A stretch of 64,000 nt of DNA from Sipunculus nudus (GCA_026874595.1 CM049313.1:13019508-13083507); one strand, 5' to 3'. Shown: positions 24,150 to 37,415, counted from the first letter of the stretch. The notes: generated by a model not told the origin, from the letters alone. Numbers and translations are program-made.

Positions 24150-24830
24150 CCCCTCTGTGATTTGCGGATGAAAAGTTCAAAGGCCAAGATGCACTGGCCC
24201 CCTTTGTTCATGAACAAGTCAAAGTCAGTCTGATTTCTCCATTGCTAATGAAGACATTTCAATTAAACTTAATGCACTGATGTACAGTGACAATACCTAG
24301 TACAGCTTTTAACAGCTTTTACCATATTTGAATATTACAGCCAGTACTTAAACAGAATTTGTACAGATCCCAACCTTGCTCAGGTAAATGTTTTTGCTTA
24401 CTCTTTTTTACTCGGCAACCACTTATATTTCACATATTTATGCATCGGGGATTGGGAATCCCCAGTACGATTTAGGTATCAAAGGTCAAGAACACAGTCC
24501 ACTTTTTTAATGAAAAGGTCCGGTGAGAGTTTTTTGTTAGGCTTATTGCTTCATTTGCTAATGAAGATATTTCAATTCCCAATTCCCACCAAAGCAATTA
24601 AAACTTTCCCCCTATCTTAATTTCTGGACCAGTAATTAGAACTTCACGAACAAACCTTGCACAGATCCCTACCCAGCCCAGATAAAAGTTAAGGGATTTC
24701 GCTTTATAACACAACAACCATTCACTATATACTTTCATATATCATATATGTATTGTATAGGGGGTTAGGAATCCCAAATGCAATTTAGGGATTAAAGGTC
24801 AAAGATTTTATGAATGCCCCGTACCGGCGA
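24150..24830. repeat. Two diverged tandem units of about 312 bp
   Basis: The landmarks ggggattgggaatcccc / ggggttaggaatccc, tcaaaggtcaag / ttaaaggtcaaag, gctaatgaagacatttcaat / gctaatgaagatatttcaat and cagatcccaacc / cagatccctacc recur in the same order about 312 bases apart. No coding content. Confidence 0.75.
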
Positions 24831-25434
24831 TCTCTGTTGTCCTTAGACGACTTGTTGATTTATAAGATTATCTTTAGACAGGTTAACGTTTAGCTTGTCT
24901 CCATTATATTAAAGCACCGTCTGTTATGTTTGGGAAGAGATTAAACTGGTCTTCACGTGGAGAATAATATAGGAGAAGCTGGTACTAGTAAATGACAAAG
25001 TACTCGGGCGGGCGGGATATATACATTAAAAATGGTTTCGAATCCTTTAATCAAAATATGATGTGTTGTAATTTTGCTGTTACCCTAAAAATACAAGAAA
25101 TTCAATGAATTTCCTTTTATAACCTTTTGAGTAATATTTCTAACAAAAAACGAAAAGATACGGGAATTAATAAACAGAGAATGACTATTTAAAATGGATT
25201 CAAATTCTTTTAACCGTACTAGAGCGCGGCCAGGAGAAAATCACTGAAATCCTTTATCAGGAAATAACAAATATAGGGCTGAGGATTTTACAGGGGTCCT
25301 GTTGTAACAACAGATGTAAACCGTAACGATGCATTGATCGGCATGTTCATGGGAATCTCCGCTGCACCGGCGTAAATGAGTCACAGTAAACAGTCTCCTA
25401 AGATGTCAAGGTGTTTAAGACACTTACGGAGTAA

Positions 25435-25435
<1 letters not shown>

Positions 25436-25478
<43 letters not shown>

Positions 25479-25512
25479 CTTCTGTTATATATGTGTGTGC
25501 GTGTGTGTGTGT
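25436..25512. repeat. (TA)n and (TG)n microsatellite
   Basis: Compound AT and TG runs. In the paralogous copy B this is the position where the MITE at 32332-32890 is inserted. Confidence 0.9.
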
Positions 25513-26596
25513 AAAAACACGGAAGGCTGTACGGACAATGTCGGAAATTCCATGATTGAGTATTCTTGAAGAACTTTGAACGCGCAGTGTGTGCGTGTGC
25601 TAAATCTTGAACTCCATATGAGCGTCAGCAACTCGCTTTTCCAAGAACAGAAATCTTAACACATACATTAGACATAGCCCTGGTGACCTACGTTCAATTA
25701 ATGATTGTCCGGGCGAATAAATGTGTGCACATATTACTCTGTTGTATGTTGACCCAGCTTGTTTTTATTATTGTCGAATGGGATGTGTTTTTGTGTTCTA
25801 CGTCAGAGATTTATGTGTATATATTCCTAACGTGTGGGCGAAGAGTAAATGTGTTGATCATGTTAGGCAGCCAAGCAATATCTTTACCGGTAAGTACCTT
25901 TCTGACAGATTGAACCAACATCCTTCCGAAAACTTAATAAATGTAATAATGATAATTATAATCATAAATGATATTGATAATAATATATTCAAGGCGTTAT
26001 TCAAAATATCTTCATCACATGTAACCTTAGTTACATGTTGAAGTCTATCCGATTTTAAAGCTAATCCTGTGTATGTCTAACTTAAATATTCACAAAATGT
26101 CTTATACATTCATATTAACTATGTAAGCATCAATAATATCTGTAGCTAAATTTGCCAAACATAATATTAAACTGATTTTTTTGTTCTGTCTATCATTTTA
26201 ATTTTAAGATCGCTATTCAGAGCGTTATTTTGTATGAATCGCAGATAATTAGATATTTGTATATATTAATAGTAAAAAAACTTTATTCAATAAGATAATA
26301 AATTTTATATCGCATTACGTTATGCAATTTGATTCGGACGGCCTAATCATAATAAATATGATGAAATAACTCCGGGCCATCACCCCAGGACCATTTCCTA
26401 CAACATGTGTTATCTTTTCGATGCCCTACGTTAGGTACTTTAATATAATTTTATTAATAACTTTTAAGTTAAAATGCTAATAGTCTGATGTCAGCAATTA
26501 GTTTTCCTGGGTTTAATATTTTTCCTATCAGTATTTTTAACTGGGAACATGTTCATAATGGTTAAATAGAAGACCATGTGCAGCAATATCTGTAGG

Positions 26597-26599
<3 letters not shown>

Positions 26600-26646
<47 letters not shown>
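26600..26646. repeat. (TA)n microsatellite
   Basis: An AT run inside copy A; copy B has a shorter compound run at the matching place (about 33688). Confidence 0.95.
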
Positions 26647-26650
<4 letters not shown>

Positions 26651-28430
26651 CATGTTTATATATATATTCCCTTACTGGCACCTACATTATATTATTTTAT
26701 GGGGATCATACTAAAGCAGCAAATAACAAAAAAAAATATCATATTTTAAAATCTCCCAATATAAATAATTACAGAATTTCTTTGTTATCAATTATTCTGA
26801 ATATAACAATAAGAAGTACTTAAATATATTTTATAGAGAAAGGTGCATTTAAACAGAATGAAAAAGTCATATTTTCCGAGCTGAATTTTCTACAAGGTGT
26901 ATTTATTTTTTTTTATTGAAAAAGACCATTGATCTATGAATTAACAAAACATTTGGTTTCTTGATGCAAGCTAGGGATATGGAAAAATGCATTTATAATA
27001 TATGCCAGAAATCGACCTGCGGTGTAATTTATTACACAGGTCCTTACTAAATTCATGATGGTGTGTCTTGCTTGCAAAATTCGAATACAGTTGGTATAAA
27101 ACAGGTCACTGTACATGGGTTATCCATGCATATTCGACATACATGTGCATAAAATAAAACATTTTTCAAAAAAGGTATGAAATAAGTTACCTATACACAA
27201 AGCCATATTCGCTTATTTTCTTGGTTTGGTAAAATTCTTAAAACTACAATATTTAGAAATGATATTTCACCTTCGCATGCTCTGTACTTTTAACAAAAAT
27301 TTTTGAAAACAATTAAACCAAACAGTTTGTTATCTTGAATTGATACTGAAATCAATATATCAAGTGATGACATCGGGTGTAGTTAACTCAAACGACTCAT
27401 ACTCTGTTAAGAGACTGACTGACATACCAACTTTAAGAGAATATGTTTGAAAACTAAAGTGATTATAGAACTCGAATGTCAATATGTGTGTACATGACAG
27501 ATATCAGAAAGCGATATGTTACTCCTGTGGCCTTACTTCATGAAAGACGGCATATAATATAGTGTTTCTTAGGAATATCAGAGACCGTTTTATGTATATC
27601 AAGCTTTTACCCCTCTAGGTAAGCTCCCCCACGACATACAACTACGTTTACGCAAGCAGGAAAGCTAGATGGGTTCTGGCTAATTTCTTTCTTCTTGGCG
27701 TCCTGTGTTTACACTTAATTTAGTGTCATCTTTGAGCTCTAGTATTCATACAAGTGGGTTACCAAGCAGTCGGGAGCAAACATATGTTAAGCCTTGAACC
27801 AGGCTGTCAATAAATCTACTTTTTGATTACATAGCACAACGTCGGTGCTGTTGTTAGGTTGGGCATGGTGCCAAATATTTTTTTTTTCATTAGCTTCAAG
27901 GATAGAACGTTTTCCTTTAAATATGAACGTCTCGGTGTGCGAAAATAATGTATATGCTTTTTATTTACTGGCTATACTCAGGGGAAAGCCCCACTGTTAA
28001 CATTATTCGGTGTACAGAAAGTTTAAATTAAGGACGAACTTTTAATTAGTGTAAATTTTATTTTAAACAGATTTTTGCCATCTAGTTATTTATGAAAATT
28101 ATTCAAACATTTTCAAACTTATATATATATATACATATTGTGTCTTAATATTGCAATTGAACAATAAATTACATAACGCAATCATACTAGTATATCAATT
28201 AATGTTTGGTCTTTGTTTTCGGGGTACATATTTTTCTACAAGTGGAATATCTATACTTCCAATGAATATATTTGTATTTCAAGGCTGTATAACAAATTAT
28301 TGTGTGCAAGTGAATGTGATAGAGCTATTCGTTTTTGGCCCAACAGTCCGAGCGTAGTCGCCAAGGAACCAAATGAATCTACCGTTTACTTATCGAGACG
28401 ATGATAAAATCATATCAAATTAAAAAAAGT

Positions 28431-28620
28431 TCTTTCAGTCATGTAACCTGCAGGTTACATTTAGGCCCAGCACGAAAGCGATTCATTTTCTTATTAGCTC
28501 AGCTGACTATAAGTCATCTGAGCAGTAGTTATGCTATATTGTCTGTAGTCAATCCACCCATCCGTCCGGCCGTCCGTCCGTCCGTTAGACAAGCACTTTC
28601 TGAAACAGTTTGACCTACGA
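28431..28620 (+). repeat. Truncated hairpin-start repeat (5' end only)
   Basis: Contains agctcagctgactataagtc, atctgagcagtag and a gtccgtccgtccgt run, which is the 5' start of the family, with no 3' part. An 18-bp perfect palindrome (tgtaacctgcaggttaca) lies just upstream at about 28442. Confidence 0.65.
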
Positions 28621-28624
28621 ATCC

Positions 28625-29500
28625 AAAATATGGCATAATGTTAGATGTCCCCAAACCTTCTACCAATTCGAAAACTGTGTCATTTCGACTTCGTTTCTTT
28701 CTGAAATTAAAGAAAATCGCAATTTTCCGTGAAAAAACCTATCATTACACTTCAGGACTGGCTAATAAAAAATTGTCGCCGTTTTTTCTTCATCTTTATC
28801 ATAAATATTCTCCTATATATAGTTCCTATATACATGCCAGAAATTAGCTCAGTATTACGTAATTCATAAAAAGTTATAGGCCCAAACAAAATGCACTTAA
28901 AAAATCAGGAAAGATATGTTCTCACTTACCATGATAATCGTTGAACATTGAGACTCAATTCAGGGATATAACTTAATTTAATCACGATTCAATTCTATAC
29001 CCAAATTTAGATCTGTACTTTGTAGACTTTTAAGTTATTAGTATAAATATGAAATCAGTACCTTAACTTTCCCCAACTTTGAACATGGCACGGTTTTTTT
29101 CCTGTAAGTACTGTTTATTTAATAATCACAGCATGTACACGTATGGATACAATCTGGTAAAATGTGAAATTTGAAAATAAAAGTTAAAAAAATAGGCAAG
29201 TTATTGATTTTTTGGAGGCTCTTATTGTATTCGCTTGCATTGTCAAGTTCCAGGCAGCCCACCTCTGCTCTTTGGATGTCATTTAGTACAGCTCTGTCCG
29301 TTTTCCTGATTCGTAAAAGGATATGCATCACTGGCAGAGCACCCCTGCTGTTACACATGTACAGTTACACTCATGTCACCTTAAGCCCCCCCCCCCACAC
29401 ACACACACCTACCAAGTGTATTGCAATAATTGTTGTTGTTTGCACTATATTTCATTAATTGTAAAGCTGTTTCTTTGTACAGATTTGTTCACAAATTAAA
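28625..29500. other. Intergenic DNA, no gene seen
   Basis: Includes a poly-C/(CA)n tract at about 29387-29407. Open frames here have no family signature. Confidence 0.5.
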
Positions 29501-29539
29501 TCTATCTAAATAAAAGCTATAAATGAATACTTCACAAAA

Positions 29540-31700
29540 ACTGATTGCCACTAACACAGAGGCAAGCAATAACATCATTAATTCCTCATGCATGCAAAGA
29601 TCCACAATAACTTAAAAATTGGGACCTATATCACTCCTCAATACAGACAACAATATTCTGTCAAAATCTATTGCTAATAAAATGAAATCAACATTGAATG
29701 AAATCATAAATGAAGATCAAACTGTATTTCTGAAAATAAGTTTAAAGGAGAAAATATAATTAAAATTCTATCCTTAATGGACATTTTTAGATGTAGATGT
29801 AAAAATGCATATCTCTTAGCAGTAGACTATGAAAAGGTTTGTGACAGTTTAGAATGGTCTTTTATTTAAAAGCTCTCAGATATTTTAATTTCGGAGATAA
29901 CATAATTAGATGGGTCAAAATACTATAAACAAACATTTCTGGTAGCATTCTGAAAAATGGGTGAATGTCTCTATTCTTTACTTTCCCCCAAGGTGTGAGA
30001 TAAGGGTCTTCTTTATCCCCTTATTCTTTTATTGTCAGTGTAGTCTTGGCAAATTATAATCGACACAAACATTATATTAAATACATTTCAATCAATGAAA
30101 ATAATTTAATTATATATTAATACGCAGATGATACCACCTTTACATTATAAAATATTGAGAGTGTCAAATTAACTTTAAAGTATTATCACAGTTTGAAATA
30201 TTGTCAGGATTAAAAGTAAATGTTGATAAAAGTAGTATTATGCCAATAGGAAATAGTCCTATCGATTCACGAGAACTGAAAAATATGGATTTATTATCAC
30301 CAATGGTCCACTTACAATCCTTGGTGTAAATTTAACAAGAAATGTCAGTAAATTAGTTAAACTGAATTAAAATGAAAAAAAAAATAAAAATAAAAATAAA
30401 GAATCCCTAAATCTCTTGTCAAAAAGACAATTAACTCCTTATGGTAAGATCACCTATTTAAAATCCCTAATATTATCACAGCTTATATATTTATTTTCTA
30501 TTCTCCCATCTCCAGGTGACCATTCCCATTTGACTTACATTAATCAGAGATTTTATATGGACCAAGTGACGAACAAATATAAAAAGAAACACACTAATTG
30601 GGTTAAAAGAAGATGTTTGTTTAGAAAGGATAGATACAGCACTGCAAGGACAAGCCTTAAAGATATCCTGGATAAAACGATTAAAAGATAAAACACTTAT
30701 GAATAAAATAGAAGTGGTGTTAACTGAAATATTGAAATTAGATGCTTTCATTTTTCATTGGAATTTAAAATCTAATTACGCTCATAAAATTTTCAAACTT
30801 ACGTCACCTTTTGGTTAAATGCAATCCAAACATGGTACATTTTTAATTTTGGAAGAGGTTAATCAAACAAATGCTGCAAATCAATCTCCCTGGTAAACTT
30901 CGTATATAAACATTAATAATAAAATTGCCTTTAACAAAACGTTAAAAGATAAAAATTGTAATTTTGTAAGAGACAATAAAAAGGCAAATTGATGGATTTG
31001 GATTCTTAACACATAAAGAACTAGAGGAAAAAATTCGCAACAAATGCAATTATTTACATTATATGAGCTTATTAGATGCAATGCCTAAGTCCTTGAGGTT
31101 ATTAATGTGTAAATTAAACATGCAGATGACAAAGCAAATTATGAACTTCAAATAAATACTGTTATAAAACAGAGCAAGATATCAAAATATATATACAATT
31201 GTTTGATTAAGAAAAATCCCTCAATAAATGCCATATTGAAATGGAAGGATGAGCCTTAAAACAGAAAATGATGACTTTATGTCAAGTGGGTTCAAAAATA
31301 TTTATAAGAACACAATTTCACACTAAATTAACATATTTTAAGTAGTTTATTGTTTACTACATAAGTGTTTAACACTGAACCGTTTTATGTGTAAGATTCC
31401 TGTAAGATCTAAACATTGTAGTTTTTGCAAAAAAAGAGGAACAAACTATGAAGCATTTATTTTTGGATTTTTTTGTGAAACACATGATCAGAATGAAAAA
31501 AAATGATGAATAATTTGAACAGTTTAAAGAATAGTGACAATTTACCCTTCTCTGAAGTGATGCTTGGAATATATCAGGATTCAACATCAAATGTCTGCAG
31601 ATGTGATGAACAGTAGCCAGTCTTTAGCATTTTTATAGAATTTTTATAACAAAATATATACATAGAAAGAAAGCAGCATAGTTAAAAGTAAACTTAAATC
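29540..31700 (+). mobile_element. L1/Tx1-like LINE ORF2 remnant (RT to C-terminal zinc motif)
   Basis: Broken by many stops and frame breaks, but motifs appear in family order on the plus strand: LGPISLLNTDNNILSKSIANK (about 29618), then INEDQT, then DYEK, then RMVFYLKALRYFNFGDNIIRW without its usual intact frame, then FTFPQGVR (about 29980), YADDTTF at 30121 (the RT active-site motif), YGKITYLKSLILSQLIYLFS (about 30440), and CSFCKK near 31420, like the C-terminal Cys/His motif of L1-type ORF2. The endonuclease domain is not visible. It lies between segmental copies A and B. Confidence 0.8.
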
Positions 31701-32331
31701 CCATAATGTTAAATAGGAAAAGTGTGCTGATAAATTAATCTATTGGAAGAAACTATCTATAAGATGCAAACAGCTATTTTATAATCACCAAGACTGAAGA
31801 GGCATACACAAACAATGACAAAGGTCCTTTTATCAAAATTTGATGTATTGTTATTTTGGTATTACCCTAATACTATAATGAATTTATTAACAAGTCCTTT
31901 CATAATTTTTAGAGTAATATGTTTCATATACAAAGGAAAAGTTATTGTGAAGGAGGATTGAGAGAGTATGACTGTTTTATGTAGATTCAAATTTGGGATT
32001 TTTACCACGGTCTTAGGTTGTAGATTTAACGAATTGAAATACATAATTTTTACCGTAATGGCTTGCGGCCACAGAACATCACTGGAATTCTTGGCAAGGA
32101 AATAACAAATAAAGGGCTGAGGATTTTCCATGGGTCCTGTTGTAACAAAAGATGAACACCGAAACGATGCATTGATCGATAAGTTCATGCTCATGGGAAT
32201 CTCCGCTGTAAAGGCGTAAAATTATTCACTGTAAACAATGCACATTCTCCTAAGATGTCAAGGTTGTTAAGACACATAAACAGAAAATATATATCACTTT
32301 TTTATATATGTGTGTGTGTGTCGCGTGCCAT

Positions 32332-32886
32332 CTTCCGATCTGACCCATTAACCGATCATGATCTACCGATGCATGCTTATAGCTTTGAAAAAAAGGATAA
32401 AGGATAGAGAGAGAAAATAAATGTTATTTTTTATCCTCGAGTACTACAATTTGTTTATTTTACTGTATTATATGTAGAAAGTAGCAGATGAGTGGAAACT
32501 TAAAAGCATGCCAAGGTTCTGTACCATGGACATTTATTTTATTACTTAAAAAAATAAATTCATATCAACTTAAATTTGGGTATTTTTGTTTTTGAGATAA
32601 GATATGTATTTAGAGCATTATTAATATCAGTAAATGAACATAGGGAGATTGGCCTGTGCCAAGTTGTTATTTTTGACCGATTATTGGGCCTGACCCATCT
32701 TAAGAGGAGTCTGAACCAATAACTGATATATAAAAATATTATCAATATCAGTAGAATAACATTGTTCCAAGTTGACATTGTTGATCGGTTATTGTGTCTG
32801 ACCTATCTTAAGATGGGGAGCCAAATATCCTATGTCGGTTATTGGGTCAAACCCATCTTAAGATGGGCCAGATCGGAAGATGCACG

Positions 32887-32890
<4 letters not shown>
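32332..32890. mobile_element. MITE with about 25-bp terminal inverted repeats
   Basis: The left end cgtgccatcttccgatctgacc and the right end gg(c)cagatcggaagatgcacg are reverse complements with about two changes. Palindromes of the cccatcttaagatggg type sit subterminally. It interrupts a (TG)n/(TA)n tract, and the paralogous copy A has the tract uninterrupted at about 25490. No coding capacity. Confidence 0.85.

Positions 32891-32967
<77 letters not shown>
32889..32967. repeat. (TA)n(TG)n microsatellite
   Basis: Compound run directly right of the MITE, continuing the tract the MITE split. Confidence 0.97.
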
Positions 32968-33931
32968 TAAAAAAAGATGGATGCACGACCAATATCGGAA
33001 ATTCAATTACTGAGTATCCTTGACAAACTTTGAACGCGCAATGCATGCGTGTGCTTAAACATGAAGACCATATCAGCAACAGGAACACGTTTTTCCAAGA
33101 ACAGAAATCTTAAAACAGACCTTAAACATAGCCTTAATGACCCACGTTCAATAATTCTTTGTTTAATGCGTGCAAATGTTTAGTCTGCTGTAAAACCTGC
33201 AGCTTTATTTATGGACCAAATGGATATAAATAATATGTATTTGTGTACTACGTCAGAGATCTGTGTGTATTTATGCGTACGTGTTGGGCTAAGAATAAAT
33301 GTGTTTATCATGTGAGGCAGCCAAGCAATTTCTTTACAAGTATCTTGCTGACAAATCGAATGAACACACTCTGGAAAATGTATAGATGTAATAAAAATAA
33401 TAATAATAATAATATAATATGCTCACTTTTCAAGGCAATATTCAAAGCATCTTGAAAACAAGTAGCCTCAGTTATACGCTGGGCCGATGCTTGTCAAACG
33501 TAAAGATTCCTAAATGTCTCATATATTCATTGTATTAACTTATGAGCATCAACTATGCCTGTAGCTAATTATGAAAAACATGAAATAAAAATAAATACTT
33601 GTTAGTCTCTTTTCATTTTTATTTTCTTTTAATGTACAGAAATATTCATGATGGTTAGATGGAAGACGATGGGGAGCAATGTTTGCATATATATATATAC
33701 ACACAAACATACATACATTCCCTTACTGGCAGCAAGATTTTTGTAATTTTTGTTAGGGATTCAGGCTTTAACAGCATTATTACATAAATACTTCTCAGGG
33801 TTTTCCTGAATTTATCTATAAAGAAAGATATCACCAATTTTATAACCTATGTTGTGATAATCTGCATTGTGAAATTTGCTCCAGGAAGGGGTAAAAAGGA
33901 AATGGTTTAGGTTATTTCAAAATCAACCAAA

Positions 33932-33933
<2 letters not shown>

Positions 33934-33999
<66 letters not shown>
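33934..33999. repeat. (TA)n microsatellite
   Basis: An AT run of about 65 bases adjoining the tRNA-related repeat end at 33998. Confidence 0.97.
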
Positions 34000-34000
<1 letters not shown>

Positions 34001-34087
34001 TGTATGAGTAGCCATGCTGGTTCATTGTTTCATAGATGGAAAGGGTATACACAGAAAAGTGGTTCACTGCCAGTGGGATACGAATAT
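33998..34087 (+). repeat. Partial copy of the tRNA-related inverted element
   Basis: agatgtatgagtagccatgc and tggttcactgcc match the reverse complement of the right end of 35556-35812 (agccatgctggttcatt ... gttcactgccc). It breaks off after about 90 bases. Confidence 0.65.
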
Positions 34088-34694
34088 ATATTACAGAGCT
34101 AGCACCAAAAATTTAGATTAAGGAAAATAGAATGAAAACTCAAATTTTGCGAGTTGAACATCGTTTAAGTAAAAAGACCATTGATCAATGATCTGAAAAA
34201 ACATTTGGGACTGCAGTTGTCTTGGTGTATGGGATATGTAAAATGCATTTATAATATTTGCCAGAAATTAACGTGCGGTGTAATTTATTACACTGGCCTT
34301 TAATTTATGATGATGCGCGTTGCTTGCCAAATTTGAAGCATTAAAGTCATAGAATTGAGCGTGTCATTGGAAATAAATGATCCAAAGATATTCAACAAAT
34401 GGACATGAAATAAAACATGTTCAAAGAAGGTATGGAATACCTGTATACACCCCTACATTGGTTTTGATAAAACTCTGTACTATCAACAATAGTTTAGCAA
34501 ACAATGAAAACCATAAAATTTGTAATCCTGAATTGGTACTTTTTTTAAAATCGAATTGCACGTGAAGACATCGGAGTGTTATCACATTAATTGCAGTCCC
34601 ACAATCAGTTTGATTAATCAACATTAAGAGAATATGTGTTTGATAGTTAAATAATTATCAATAATCAAGTGTGTACCTAACTGATCTCAGTTAC

Positions 34695-34886
34695 CAGAGG
34701 CGTATCCAGGGGGCCATGCATTCCAGACAGTAATATCTACTAAGAAAATTAACCATATAGAAGATACAAAATATGAATATATCAGTCATTACATCAAGTT
34801 TTATTACTGTGCGCTTTCATATATGTTTCATATTGGCTTTCCTCTTTTTTCAGTCTTATATGGTACAAGGATATTGAAGTAGACCG

Positions 34887-34959
<73 letters not shown>

Positions 34960-34986
34960 TATATATATATCGATGCTACGCTCCTG
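34695..34986. mobile_element. Possible hAT-like non-autonomous element
   Basis: The left end cagaggcgtatcca and the right end (reverse complement) caggagcgtagcat share CAGnnGCGTA, typical of hAT-type termini. The segment is missing from copy A, where cagatatcag runs straight into gatatgttactc. A clean 8-bp target duplication is not obvious. A (TA)n tract fills its right half. Confidence 0.5.
34889..34970. repeat. (TA)n microsatellite
   Basis: A long, slightly interrupted AT run within the hAT-like element. Confidence 0.95.
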
Positions 34987-35505
34987 CAGTAAAAGGTAAA
35001 CTTTTAAGGTATGTTACTCGCGTGGCCTAACTGCATGAAGGACGGGATATATAATAGTATTTCTCAGGAAATCAGCGGTAAATGGTCTCAGAGGACGCTC
35101 TAAAGTATAATTTATCATTGGGCGTTTCTTGCTTGGTAAACACAACCAGAGGGCATTCAACTGTTTACACATGGACTGAAGTTAGATAAGTTCTAGCTAA
35201 TTTCTTTCTTCTTGACGTCCTGTGTTTGCACATGTTTGTGTTATCTGTCAAATCTAGTATTCATACGCGTGGCTTCACAAGCAGTCGGCGGGACCAAACT
35301 TATGTTCAGCCTTGAACCAGGACGTATAATAATTTACTGTTTAATATCAGAGCACAAAGGTTGTACCGCTGTTAAGTTGGGCTTGATGCCAAATATTTTG
35401 ATAAATTTGCTTAAAGAATCGAGGTTTGCTTTAAGTATGGATGCCAATGTATGCAAAAATCTGTACCCATTCGTTTTTATAATTTATGGTAAAACATGTA
35501 AAACG

Positions 35506-35537
<32 letters not shown>

Positions 35538-35555
35538 ATATATATATATACATGT

Positions 35556-35812
35556 AGATGTATGAAATGCCATGCTGGTTCATTGGTGGAATCGAACCCA
35601 TGATCTTCCGATTTCCGGTTGGCTGCTGTTACCACTACGCATATCCCCAACCCTTCTGTGTATCTGCACACTTTTGTTGGAACCAGCGAAGTGACGTCAC
35701 GGTACGAAGATCATGGGTTCGATTCCCATGGGCAGTGAACGGACTTTCTGTGTACCCTATTTCCCTATATATACATCATCTACAATGAACCAGCATGGCT
35801 ATTCATACATCT
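35556..35812. repeat. Two head-to-head tRNA-related (SINE-like) sequences forming an inverted repeat
   Basis: The outer arms 35556-35584 and 35784-35812 are reverse complements (atgccatgctggttcatt / aatgaaccagcatggct). Inner arms carry gaatcgaacccatgatctt and aagatcatgggttcgattc. Each inner arm contains a B-box-like ggttcgattcc. On the minus strand an A-box-like gcgtagtggtaacagc precedes one of them. This fits two tRNA-derived SINE heads in opposite orientation. No intact tRNA cloverleaf is seen. Confidence 0.65.
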
Positions 35813-36350
35813 CTATATAATATATGCCGCACACCATATATGGCCGACAAAAAAACGCCTAGAAAACTTGTCAAACAACAACCAAATATCCAAATAACTG
35901 GTATAAAACACAAACTATTGTAGTTGGACGAAGAAACTTTTAGAATATAAAATGTGATCTAAAAAGAATTGTTTAAGCTCATGTGCGATACATTCATCAC
36001 TTTATAAAACCAAACGTTTAAATTGTATTTACAATAAATGTTCACAGTTAGGTTATTTATTAAACTCAGTTGAATATTTTAAATTTGATTTTAAAATGTC
36101 CTAATTTTCTGTCTTAATATTGCAATGCAACAATGAAAGTAAATTGCATGAAGCTAATATACTATTATATCAAAATTGTTTGGTCTTTGGTTTTTTTTGT
36201 ACACATTTTTACATGTGTATAATTTATAGTCTTTAACAATTTTATTCGTATTTGCATTTTTTGCTTGTATAACAAATAAATGTGTGAATGTGATTTAGGG
36301 TCGCCAAGGAACCAAAATAATATAATGTAGTTTGCGAGACGGGAATTAAA

Positions 36351-36812
36351 CCCTATACCAAATTGAAAAAAAAAAATTGTCCAAGCTTATGTCCAAGTAT
36401 TCCTGATTTTTAGCGTGCAATTTTGTGTTACTTGAGCTCATGTTATTCTTATCTAGGCAGTGGTTTTATTGTATACCGTGAGAACATTAAGCGTGTCCAT
36501 ACATGCACTTGTTACCCGCCAAAATACAGTGGCAGTCTTTACGTCAGAGAGTGCAATGTATAAAACCGGTCTTGAGTGCATATATTTGCATGAATCTGCA
36601 TTAGAACACACAAATAAGATTGATATAACATGTGAAGACATGTTATCCGGGATCGTATTCGTTTTACCAGCTCCCATTGGCCCCTTTACTCACGCCATAG
36701 GCCTCCCCACATTTAAAGACACAAATCCTTGTTACCTGCCACAAAGGTTAATTCACGTTCAGCCTCTGCGGGTATGTGTTTATTTCTGTTTAAATGATTT
36801 GGTAACAGAAAG

Positions 36813-36861
<49 letters not shown>

Positions 36862-37186
36862 AAACAATGGTGTCAGTGTTATCTCGTGCCAATTGATTTT
36901 CATTCCGTATATTTAAACAAATGTTTTAATATATTCATCATTTTAAATTTTCGGAACTGTCATTTCTTTCAGCTGAGAGAATTAAAAGTAGTGAATAGCG
37001 AGGCTTTTGAAGAACAGACATGTCGGGGAGAGAAAGGTAGGTTACCCCTTAATATAGACCTTTACCAGTTCATGCCACAAGGAAGTAATCATAAAATGTA
37101 ACTTACAGCACCCCCATGTTTTTTAATCATTATGTTAGTAATATTTGCTAATAGGAATGAGAATAATATTTCATGTAACGTACAGA

Positions 37187-37255
<69 letters not shown>

Positions 37256-37410
37256 ACGACATGGCAAGCAAATGGTGAACTAAAACATGATGGGATGCAT
37301 AAAGATAACATAGGCATAGTATTTTAACAAGTGAAAAAATGGCGTTTTTGAAGCACGCAGCACTTTCATTCAATATTCGTTTTACATAACCCTCACATTC
37401 GTTTTAATTC
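36351..37410. other. AT-rich DNA with microsatellites, no gene supported
   Basis: A 213-codon open frame at 36460-37101 is held open partly by a (TA)n run and has no recognised domain or splice support. (TA)n tracts lie at 36819-36858 and 37184-37254. Confidence 0.5.
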
Positions 37411-37415
37411 GTTTC

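Larger units (their letters stand above)
25020..28420 (+). repeat. Diverged segmental duplication, copy A
   Basis: Collinear with 31800-36350 in direct orientation. Shared landmarks: ggaaataacaaatatagggctgagg (25260) with its partner at about 32100; aagaacagaaatctta at 25643 and 33098; ggcagccaagcaat at 25866 and 33315; attcccttactggca at 26668 and 33717; gcggtgtaatttattacac at 27018 and 34274; cttgaaccagg at 27795 and 35312. No gene is recognised in either copy. Copy A lacks several insertions present in copy B. Confidence 0.85.
31800..36350 (+). repeat. Diverged segmental duplication, copy B, with added insertions
   Basis: Direct, collinear partner of 25020-28420. It is about 1.1 kb longer because it holds extra elements: a TIR element at 32332-32890, a hAT-like element at about 34695-34986, and tRNA-related inverted sequences at 35556-35812 and 33998-34087. 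(TA)n tracts at 33934 and 34889 are also longer. No gene is recognised. Confidence 0.85.

Noticed and set aside
36460-37101. 213-codon plus-strand open frame, the longest in the window
   Set aside because: It runs through a (TA)n tract (IYIYIY), has no known domain and no splice context. An intronless protein of this type is unlikely here.
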